Assembly (NCBI GenBank): GCA_023386795.1
Contig: JAEWJB010000032.1
Span: forward strand, 1-19,778
Source: Pseudomonadota bacterium
GTDB taxonomy: Bacteria; Pseudomonadota; Gammaproteobacteria; Xanthomonadales; Xanthomonadaceae
DNA: 19,778 nt
Reading direction: 5' to 3'
Part shown: positions 8,262 through 16,527 of the stretch, one piece after another
Layout of the letters: each line of letters opens with the position of its first letter
Numbering within the stretch: the first letter of the stretch is position 1
Notes under the pieces: model-generated
Told to the model about the DNA's origin: nothing
The model's input: the letters and a program-made list of their open reading frames with translations, nothing else
Databases searched by the model: none
Program-made: the position numbers and the translations under genes

Positions 8262-8286
8262 ACGCCCGCCCTGTGCGGGCGTTTTT
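8262..8286 (+). terminator. Rho-independent terminator
   Basis: Perfect 8-bp stem (ACGCCCGC pairing with GCGGGCGT), a 5-base loop CCTGT and a run of five T at 8282-8286. It lies 31 bases after the stop codon of the exported-protein gene and separates it from the receptor gene. Confidence 0.85.
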
Positions 8287-8385
8287 CGTTGGGGGTCGCC
8301 GCACCTCGCGGGTGCATAAGTCACGAATCAGTGCAAGGCGATTTCACGCGTTTCTTCTCATGCGTTAACGGTACTTTAATTCTCC

Positions 8386-8412
8386 GGAAAACGCGGCTAC
8401 CATCGGGTCAAG
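8386..8412 (+). promoter_or_regulatory. possible ECF-sigma type promoter of the TonB-dependent receptor
   Basis: The 266-base region before the receptor gene holds a terminator, then this candidate: GGAAAAC (8386-8392), 15 bases, TCAAG (8408-8412). It resembles the GGAACTT-N15-17-TC-type pattern of extracytoplasmic-function sigma factors. A competing, weaker sigma70 reading is TTTAAT (8375-8380), 17 bases, TACCAT (8398-8403). Only one, or neither, may be real. Confidence 0.3.
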
Positions 8413-8451
8413 CCTGACGGTTTTGGGTTCGCTTTTTCGAAACCTCCGCTG

Positions 8452-8485
8452 GCCAAACCCTTGGCAAGACCAAGATCTCACTTGG
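8452..8485 (+). promoter_or_regulatory. receptor leader with mutually exclusive short hairpins next to the RBS
   Basis: Three short stems share sequence: GCCAA (8452-8456) with TTGGC (8461-8465), TTGG (8461-8464) with CCAA (8470-8473), and CCAAG (8470-8474) with CTTGG (8481-8485). The last abuts the Shine-Dalgarno GGAGAGAG (8484-8491). The arrangement could allow alternative folds, but each stem is only 4-5 bp, so this is tentative. Confidence 0.25.
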
Positions 8486-8496
8486 AGAGAGAGCTA

Positions 8497-11268
<2,772 letters not shown>

Positions 11269-11291
11269 TCGATCCGATCAGTCGTGAAGAC

Positions 11292-11326
11292 AAAAACTAC
11301 GGCCCCTTTCGGGGCCGTAGTTTTTT
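11292..11326. terminator. strong bidirectional Rho-independent terminator
   Basis: A 15-bp perfect stem, whose GC core is ACTACGGCCCC (11296-11306) pairing with GGGGCCGTAGT (11311-11321), with a TTTC loop. It is flanked by five A on the left and six T on the right. It therefore works in both directions, ending the receptor mRNA and the convergent tetR mRNA. Confidence 0.93.
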
Positions 11327-11381
11327 ATGCCTGGAGATAAGGAAATGACGCAGGCGGGCCGGCGAAAACGCCGCCCAGGCC

Positions 11382-11993
11382 TCAGCCCGGAATCAACGTC
11401 GCGATGACGTGCTCGACATAGGCCTCGAAATCCTCGCGCGCCGGCTTGGGTTGCTGCAGTTGCAGCGAAAGCTGCAGGAAACCCACGTACGCCGCATACG
11501 CCAGCCGGGCGCGATGCTGCGCGTCGGTGCGGCTCAGTCCCGCCTGGCGGAACGAGGCCACCAGGTATTCCATGCGCCGCTGCGATACGCGGTCGATCAC
11601 CGGGCGCACCGCGGGGTGGTCCAGCGCCTTCAGCAATTCGCTGTAGATCACGTGCGGCTTGACCTCGTGCGCGACCAGCTGGAACAGCGCGCGCAGACGT
11701 GCACTGGGGTCGGCCACGTCTTCCAGGCTGCCGAACACCTGCTCCTGTTCGAACAGTTCCCATCGCTCCAGCGCCGCCTGCAGCAGCGCGTCACGAGAGG
11801 GGAAATGCCAGTAGAAGCTGCCCTTGGTCACTCCCAGGCGACGAGCCAGCGGCTCCACCGCCACCGCACCGACGCCCTGTTCGGCGATCAGGTCCAGGGC
11901 GGCCTGTGCCCAATCTTCGGCACTCAGGCGGTTGTTGCGGCCACCGGTCGCACGGCCCGGGGCGTCGTTCTGCGATGCGTTGTCGTCGGTCAT
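11382..11993 (-). CDS. TetR/AcrR-family transcriptional regulator
   Basis: Protein of 203 residues, a normal TetR length. The N-terminal DNA-binding domain covers about residues 22-70, with the helix-turn-helix near 44-65 ('AVEPLARRLGVTKGSFYWHF', then 'PSRDALLQAALERWE'). The variable C-terminal domain (about 80-203) should bind a ligand and dimerise; the ligand is not evident from sequence. Start ATG 11993 (MTDDNASQND) is chosen because the family N-terminus begins there; an open frame extends to 12290, but it runs through the divergent promoter and into the next gene. Divergent from the hydrolase-fadE genes across 139 bases containing a perfect palindrome, so it is probably their repressor, with an acyl-CoA or fatty acid as the likely inducer (inference). 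No convincing Shine-Dalgarno sequence precedes it. Confidence 0.93.
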   Translation of the reverse strand: MTDDNASQNDAPGRATGGRNNRLSAEDWAQAALDLIAEQGVGAVAVEPLARRLGVTKGSFYWHFPSRDALLQAALERWELFEQEQVFGSLEDVADPSARLRALFQLVAHEVKPHVIYSELLKALDHPAVRPVIDRVSQRRMEYLVASFRQAGLSRTDAQHRARLAYAAYVGFLQLSLQLQQPKPAREDFEAYVEHVIATLIPG

Positions 11994-12097
11994 CTGGTGA
12001 TTTAACCATACGCCGGAGTCGGTTGCAGTATGCGACGTCGTCACGCGGCGGCGAAAGCCCCGCCGCGCCTGCGTTTCGGGCTCCATACGAGCCAGTA

Positions 12098-12127
12098 TTG
12101 ACAGGTCCTCCCCACCATCCATACCAT
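12098..12127 (+). promoter_or_regulatory. sigma70-like promoter of the hydrolase-fadE operon
   Basis: A consensus TTGACA -35 (12098-12103), an 18-base spacer and TACCAT -10 (12122-12127). The -10 lies inside the palindromic operator at 12119-12136. Transcription would start at about 12133-12135, on or next to the hydrolase ATG at 12133, suggesting a leaderless transcript. Confidence 0.65.
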
Positions 12128-12136
12128 TAGGTATGG
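12119..12136. promoter_or_regulatory. palindromic operator, probable TetR-regulator binding site
   Basis: Perfect inverted repeat CCATACC-ATTA-GGTATGG, 18 bp, covering the -10 element and the start codon of the hydrolase gene and lying 125 bp from the tetR start. Further half-sites CCATAC occur at 12083-12088 and 12006-12011, the latter just upstream of the tetR start. Position and symmetry fit repression by the adjacent TetR protein. Confidence 0.65.
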
Positions 12137-13065
12137 TTAGCCGCGTACCCCCGCTGACGCATTTCCCCGACGCCCTCCTGGCCGGTGCCGGCGAGACCCG
12201 GCTGGCCGCTTCCCGCGTCGGCGACGGCTCGCGCGGCAGCGTATTGCTGGCACATGGCTTCGGGCAGACCCGCAAGGCGTGGGATGACACCGCACGCGTC
12301 CTCGCCGAGGCGGGCTATGCCACGCTGTCCTATGACGCCCGCGGCCATGGCGAATCCAGCCGCAATCCGGCCGCGCTGCGTTACGACGGCACCCAATTCA
12401 CCGACGACCTGATCGTCATCGCTGGCGAGATGTCGCCGCCGCCGGTATTGGTCGCCGCCTCCATGGGCGGGCTTTTCGGCCTGCTCGCCGAGTCGCGCTG
12501 GCCGGGCCTGTTCCGCGCGATGGTGCTGGTGGACATCACCCCGCGCTGGGAGACTGCCGGGGTCGAACGCATCCTGCGTTTCATGAGCGCGCACCCGGAC
12601 GGCTTTGATTCCTTGCACGCGGCCGCCGATGCCATCTCCGCCTACCTGCCGCATCGCCCGCGCAAATCCGGCGACGGCCTGCGCAAGCTGCTGCGCGAAG
12701 ATGCCGACGGTCGTTGGTACTGGCACTGGGACCCGCGCCTGATCGACGAACTGGCCGGCGGCGATGCGCACGAACAGCAGCAGATCCTGCTGCATGCCGC
12801 CGCGCAGGTTCGCTGCCCGGTGCTGCTGGTAAGCGGCGGGCGCAGCGACCTCGTAAGCCCGCAGACCGTGGCCGAATTCCTTTCGCTCGTGCCGCACGCC
12901 GAACACGTGCGGCTGCCGGAGGCCACCCACATGGTCGCCGGCGACGAAAACAGCGCATTTACCGCCGCTGTGTTGCACTATCTGGACGCCTTGCCGGCTT
13001 CCGCCTCCCCGGCGTCCACCGACATCAAGCACGCTACCGAGTACGTTACTGGAGCAGGACCATGA
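12133..13065 (+). CDS. alpha/beta hydrolase (serine hydrolase fold)
   Basis: Protein of 310 residues, probably a cytoplasmic esterase or thioesterase. It shows the oxyanion motif 'LAHGFGQTRKAWDD' (H41-G42), the nucleophile elbow around S110 ('VAASMGG'), the acid D239 in 'LLVSGGRSDLVSP' and the catalytic H266 in 'EATHMVAGDE', so the triad looks complete. Family members with this HGFGQTR pattern hydrolyse esters or act on acyl chains; the substrate is not determined. ATG 12133 is the only plausible start before the conserved region, yet it has no Shine-Dalgarno sequence and coincides with the predicted transcription start, so the message may be leaderless. The stop codon overlaps the fadE start (ATGA at 13062-13065). 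This coupling implies a role in fatty-acyl metabolism. Confidence 0.9.
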   Translation: MVSRVPPLTHFPDALLAGAGETRLAASRVGDGSRGSVLLAHGFGQTRKAWDDTARVLAEAGYATLSYDARGHGESSRNPAALRYDGTQFTDDLIVIAGEMSPPPVLVAASMGGLFGLLAESRWPGLFRAMVLVDITPRWETAGVERILRFMSAHPDGFDSLHAAADAISAYLPHRPRKSGDGLRKLLREDADGRWYWHWDPRLIDELAGGDAHEQQQILLHAAAQVRCPVLLVSGGRSDLVSPQTVAEFLSLVPHAEHVRLPEATHMVAGDENSAFTAAVLHYLDALPASASPASTDIKHATEYVTGAGP

Positions 13066-15536
13066 GCATCGTCGCGCCCTTCCTTCTTGTATTGCTGGCG
13101 GCGGGCTTCGCCGCCTACCACCGCATGCGCCTGGCCGCCTGGGTGGCGATCAGCGCCACGCTGCTGGTCGCCGGCTGGCTGCTCGGCGCCAATGCCACGG
13201 CCACGATCGTGGCCGCCGTGCTGGTGGCGCTCATCGCCGTGCCGGTGCTGCTGCCCTTCATCCGCAAGCCGCTGCTCACCGCGCCGTTGCTGAAGGTGTT
13301 CCGCAAGGTGCTGCCGCCGCTCTCGCAGACCGAGCGCATCGCGCTGGAAACCGGCTCGGTCGGCTTCGAGGGCGAACTGTTCACCGGCGACCCGGACTGG
13401 CAGAAGCTGCTCAACTACCCGAAGCCGGAACTGAGCGCGGAGGAGCAGGCATTCCTGGACGGCCCGGTCGAAGAACTCTGCAAGATGGTCAACGACTGGG
13501 AGATCACCCACGTCCATGCCGACCTGCCGCCGGAAATGTGGGACTTCATCAAGAAGAACCGCTTCTTCGGGATGATCATCCCCAAGCAGTTCGGCGGCCT
13601 GGGCTTCAGCGCGCTGGCGCACCACAAGGTGATCCAGAAGCTGGCCTCGGTCTCCAGCGTGGTCAGCTCCACCGTCGGCGTGCCGAACTCGCTCGGCCCG
13701 GGTGAACTGCTGGTCCATTACGGCACCCAGGAGCAGAAGGACCACTACCTGCCGCGCCTGGCCGCCGGCCAGGAAGTGCCGTGCTTCGGCCTGACCGGCC
13801 CGTTCGCCGGCTCCGACGCCACCTCCATCCCGGACTACGGCATCGTCTGCAAGGGCGAGTGGAACGGCGCCAACGTGCTCGGCGTCAAGCTCACCTTCGA
13901 CAAGCGCTACATCACCCTGGCCCCGGTCGCCACGATCATCGGCCTGGCGTTCCGCATGTACGACCCGGAAGGCCTGATCGGCGACACCAAGGACATCGGC
14001 ATCACCCTGGCGCTGCTGCCGCGCGAAACTCCCGGCGTGGAAATCGGCCGTCGCCACTTCCCGCTCAACTCGCCGTTCCAGAACGGCCCGATCCACGGCC
14101 ACGAGGTGTTCATTCCGCTCAGCCAACTGATCGGCGGCGTGGACATGGTCGGCAAGGGCTGGAACATGCTCAACGAGTGCCTGGCCGTGGGCCGCTCGAT
14201 CACCCTGCCCTCCACCGCTTCGGGCGGTGCGAAGTTCGGCGCGGTGGTCACCGGTTCGTATGCGCGCATCCGCAAGCAGTTCGGCCTGTCGGTCGGCCGC
14301 TTCGAGGGCGTGGAAGAAGCGCTGGCGCGCATCGGTGGCAAGGCCTATGCGATCAGCGCGTTGTCGCAGGCCACGGCCGCGGCGGTGGACCGCGGCGACG
14401 TGCCGTCGGTGCCGTCGGCGATCGCCAAGTACCACTGCACCACGATGGGCCGCGAGGTCATCAGCGACGTGATGGACGTGGTCGGCGGCAAGGGCATCAT
14501 CCTGGGGCCGCGCAACTTCGCCGGCCGTGCGTGGCAGGCCGCGCCGATCGGCATCACGGTCGAGGGCGCCAACATCATGACCCGCAGCCTGCTGATCTTC
14601 GGCCAGGGCGCGATCCTGTGCCATCCGTGGGTGCTGAAGGAAATGAAGGCCGCCCAGGACAGCGACACCGCGCGCGGGCTGGAGGAGTTCGACCAGAGCC
14701 TGTTCGGCCACATCCGCTTCGGCATCTCCAACGCGGTGCGTTCGTTCTGGTTCGGCCTGACCGGCGCCCGCTTCGGCAGCGCCCCGGGCGATGACTACAC
14801 CCGCCGGTTCTTCCGCAAGCTGGACCGCTATTCGGCGAACCTGGCGTTGATGGCCGACGTCTCGATGATGATGTTGGGCGGCAAGCTCAAGTTCAAGGAA
14901 TCGCTGTCCGGCCGCTTGGGCGACGTGCTGAGCCACATCTACATGACCAGCGCGATGCTCAAGCGCTACCACGACGAAGGCGCGCCGCAGACCGACCAGC
15001 CGCTGCTGGCCTGGGCTTTCCACGACAGCGTGCACAAGATCGAGGAAGCGCTCTCGGCTGCGCTGCGCAACTTCCCGATCCGTCCGGTCGGCTGGCTGAT
15101 GTGGGCACTGATCTTCCCGTTCGGCCGCCGCGCCGAAGCGCCGGGCGATCGCCTGTCGCGTCGTGTCGCCGCGCTGCTGATGGCGCCCAACGAGGCTCGC
15201 GACCGCCTGGGCAAGGGCGTGTTCCTGACCCCGTGCGAGAACAATCCGGGCGGCCGCATCGCCAGCTACCTGGCCAAGGCCGTGATGGCCGAGCCGGTGG
15301 AGCGCAAGTTCCTCAAGGCGCTCAAGACCAAGGGCATCGAGGCGCTGGATTTCAGCGCGCAGCTCGACGAGGCGGTGGCCGAGGGCGTGCTCAACGCCGA
15401 GGAGCGCAAGCTGCTGGAAGAACTGCGCGAGATCACCCTGGACACCATCACCGTGGACGATTTCGACACCCACGAGCTGCGTGCGGCGACGTACTACGAA
15501 CAGCCCAAGGGCGGCCAGTCGCGCGAAGCGGCCTGA
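13062..15536 (+). CDS. fadE: FadE-type acyl-CoA dehydrogenase
   Basis: Protein of 824 residues, close to the 814-residue E. coli FadE. It catalyses the first, FAD-dependent step of fatty-acid beta-oxidation (acyl-CoA to trans-2-enoyl-CoA). Two or three hydrophobic N-terminal segments (about residues 4-66) anchor it to the membrane. The N-terminal dehydrogenase domain ('MWDFIKKNRFFGMIIPKQFG') leads into the middle domain from C241 ('CFGLTGPFAGSDATS'). The C-terminal helical domain carries 'VEGANIMTRSLLIFGQGA', where E501 aligns with the catalytic Glu of acyl-CoA dehydrogenases. The extra C-terminal part (about 505-800) is the DUF1974 extension specific to FadE. Start ATG 13062 overlaps the hydrolase stop and has GGAGCAGG just upstream (13051-13058). 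A longer open frame back to 12714 is only the hydrolase gene read out of frame. Confidence 0.96.
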   Translation: MSIVAPFLLVLLAAGFAAYHRMRLAAWVAISATLLVAGWLLGANATATIVAAVLVALIAVPVLLPFIRKPLLTAPLLKVFRKVLPPLSQTERIALETGSVGFEGELFTGDPDWQKLLNYPKPELSAEEQAFLDGPVEELCKMVNDWEITHVHADLPPEMWDFIKKNRFFGMIIPKQFGGLGFSALAHHKVIQKLASVSSVVSSTVGVPNSLGPGELLVHYGTQEQKDHYLPRLAAGQEVPCFGLTGPFAGSDATSIPDYGIVCKGEWNGANVLGVKLTFDKRYITLAPVATIIGLAFRMYDPEGLIGDTKDIGITLALLPRETPGVEIGRRHFPLNSPFQNGPIHGHEVFIPLSQLIGGVDMVGKGWNMLNECLAVGRSITLPSTASGGAKFGAVVTGSYARIRKQFGLSVGRFEGVEEALARIGGKAYAISALSQATAAAVDRGDVPSVPSAIAKYHCTTMGREVISDVMDVVGGKGIILGPRNFAGRAWQAAPIGITVEGANIMTRSLLIFGQGAILCHPWVLKEMKAAQDSDTARGLEEFDQSLFGHIRFGISNAVRSFWFGLTGARFGSAPGDDYTRRFFRKLDRYSANLALMADVSMMMLGGKLKFKESLSGRLGDVLSHIYMTSAMLKRYHDEGAPQTDQPLLAWAFHDSVHKIEEALSAALRNFPIRPVGWLMWALIFPFGRRAEAPGDRLSRRVAALLMAPNEARDRLGKGVFLTPCENNPGGRIASYLAKAVMAEPVERKFLKALKTKGIEALDFSAQLDEAVAEGVLNAEERKLLEELREITLDTITVDDFDTHELRAATYYEQPKGGQSREAA

Positions 15537-15556
15537 GCCCGGCCCGTGGCACCCAG

Positions 15557-15580
15557 GACGGCGGGCTTCGGCCCGCCGTC
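15557..15580 (+). terminator. perfect stem-loop with TTCG tetraloop after fadE
   Basis: A 10-bp perfect stem GACGGCGGGC / GCCCGCCGTC closed by a TTCG loop, 20 bases after the fadE stop. Only a TT follows, so it may be a weak terminator or attenuator, or an mRNA-stabilising hairpin, that lowers expression of the next gene relative to fadE. Confidence 0.55.
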
Positions 15581-15602
15581 TTCGTATCCGGAGGAACCTC
15601 CC

Positions 15603-16070
15603 ATGACATCCCTGCTGCGGCTGTACCAGCGCATGACCCGCTGGCCGTGCGGCCACTGGCTGTTCTCCCGCGCGATCTGCTTCAAGGCGCCCTACTTCGG
15701 CACGATTGCCCCGCGCATCACCCACCTGGCACCGGGTGTGTGCCAGGCCCGCATCGCCGACCGCCGGCGGGTGCACAACCACATCGGCACCGTGCATGCG
15801 ATCGCACTGTGCAACCTGGCCGAACTGGCCGGCGGGGTGATGGTGGATGCCAGCCTGCCGCCCTCGATGCGCTGGATTCCCAAGGGCATGAGCGTGCAAT
15901 ACCAGCGCAAGGCGACCGGCACGATGCATGCCACGGCCACCCCGGCGACAGAATTGCGAGAGGCGGCCGACGGCTACGACCTGCCGGTGGACGTGGTGGT
16001 GCGCAACGATGCGGGCGAACAGGTGTTCCAGGCGCGCATCGAGATGTGGGTCTCGCCGCGCAAGGGATGA
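15603..16070 (+). CDS. DUF4442 protein (hotdog-fold, thioesterase-like)
   Basis: Protein of 155 residues in the DUF4442 family, which adopts a hotdog fold related to acyl-CoA thioesterases. The core 'RVHNHIGTVHAIALCNLAELAGGVMVD' carries the conserved His-Asn-His and the Glu of the long central helix. 'IPKGMSVQYQRKATGTMHATA' forms the following strands. By analogy it would hydrolyse or bind acyl thioesters, which fits its place behind fadE, but activity is not proven for this family. ATG 15603 has an excellent Shine-Dalgarno GGAGGA (15590-15595) 7 bases upstream. It lies 66 bases after fadE beyond a tetraloop hairpin and is probably the last gene of the TetR-controlled operon. Convergent with the DUF1304 gene. 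Confidence 0.88.
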   Translation: MTSLLRLYQRMTRWPCGHWLFSRAICFKAPYFGTIAPRITHLAPGVCQARIADRRRVHNHIGTVHAIALCNLAELAGGVMVDASLPPSMRWIPKGMSVQYQRKATGTMHATATPATELREAADGYDLPVDVVVRNDAGEQVFQARIEMWVSPRKG

Positions 16071-16099
16071 GGCCGGCGGCTACCGGCTGAAACCCACCC

Positions 16100-16450
16100 T
16101 CACAGCCCCAGCCACAGCAGCAGCAGCGCCACCGCCGCCGGCGCGGCCTGGATCCACAGGATGCGCCGGCTCACGCTCCACGCACCGTACAGCCCGGCCA
16201 CGACCACGCAGCCGAGGAAGAACGCCAGCACATCGACGCGCATGGCCACCACGCCCCACAGCAGGCCGGCGGCGAGGAAGCCGTTGTAGAGCCCCTGGTT
16301 GGCGGCCAGCACGCGGGTGGTCTGCGCCTTCTCCGGCGTGTTGCGGAAGACCTTGAGCCCCAACGGGCGAGTCCACAGGAACATCTCCAGCACCAGAAAG
16401 TACACGTGCAGCAGCGCCACCACGGTGGCGAGGATCTGGGCAAACAGCAT
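16100..16450 (-). CDS. DUF1304 small integral membrane protein
   Basis: Protein of 116 residues with four hydrophobic segments. The N-terminal motif 'HVYFLVLEMFLWTRPLGLKVF', then 'ANQGLYNGFLAAGLLWG', is characteristic of DUF1304; the function of the family is not established. The terminal 30 residues are almost wholly hydrophobic. The start at 16450 has AAGGA about 8 bases upstream on the minus strand. It lies 77 bases downstream of the Npt-like transporter gene on the same strand, separated by a perfect 26-bp palindrome, so co-transcription is uncertain. Its 3' end converges on the DUF4442 gene across 29 bases with no terminator. Confidence 0.88.
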   Translation of the reverse strand: MLFAQILATVVALLHVYFLVLEMFLWTRPLGLKVFRNTPEKAQTTRVLAANQGLYNGFLAAGLLWGVVAMRVDVLAFFLGCVVVAGLYGAWSVSRRILWIQAAPAAVALLLLWLGL

Positions 16451-16475
16451 CTTTACGGTCCTTCGTCGGTTTGGC

Positions 16476-16501
16476 CGGGGATGATGCCGGCATCATCCCC
16501 G
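16476..16501. repeat. perfect 26-bp palindrome in an intergenic region
   Basis: The half CGGGGATGATGCC (16476-16488) is followed at once by its exact reverse complement (16489-16501). As RNA it would form an 11-bp stem with a CCGG loop. No T-tract follows on either strand, so it is not a standard terminator. It lies 25 bases upstream of the DUF1304 start and 26 bases after the transporter stop. Confidence 0.85.
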
Positions 16502-16527
16502 CGCCGGACGGCGCGCGGCAAGCAGCC

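Noticed and set aside
8231..8496. Possible small gene or RNA in the 266-base gap before the receptor
   Set aside because: No open frame with a ribosome site was seen. The gap is explained by a terminator, promoter candidates and the receptor leader.
11269..12132. Search for mobile element or transfer signs around the tetR-fadE region
   Set aside because: No transposase, integrase, target-site repeats, tRNA or clear composition break was seen; the region looks like native chromosome.
11994..12290. N-terminal extension of the TetR protein by 99 codons
   Set aside because: The extension crosses the promoter and operator and enters the hydrolase gene. TetR homology begins only after the Met at 11993.
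12978..15929. 983-codon open frame on the minus strand, antisense to fadE
   Set aside because: It is the shadow of a GC-rich coding strand. Its product is low-complexity (rich in H, R, Q, G, A) without domains, and the + strand encodes a full FadE.
16072..16087. GCCGG / CCGGC repeat between the convergent DUF4442 and DUF1304 genes
   Set aside because: Five base pairs and no T-tract on either strand; not a credible terminator.
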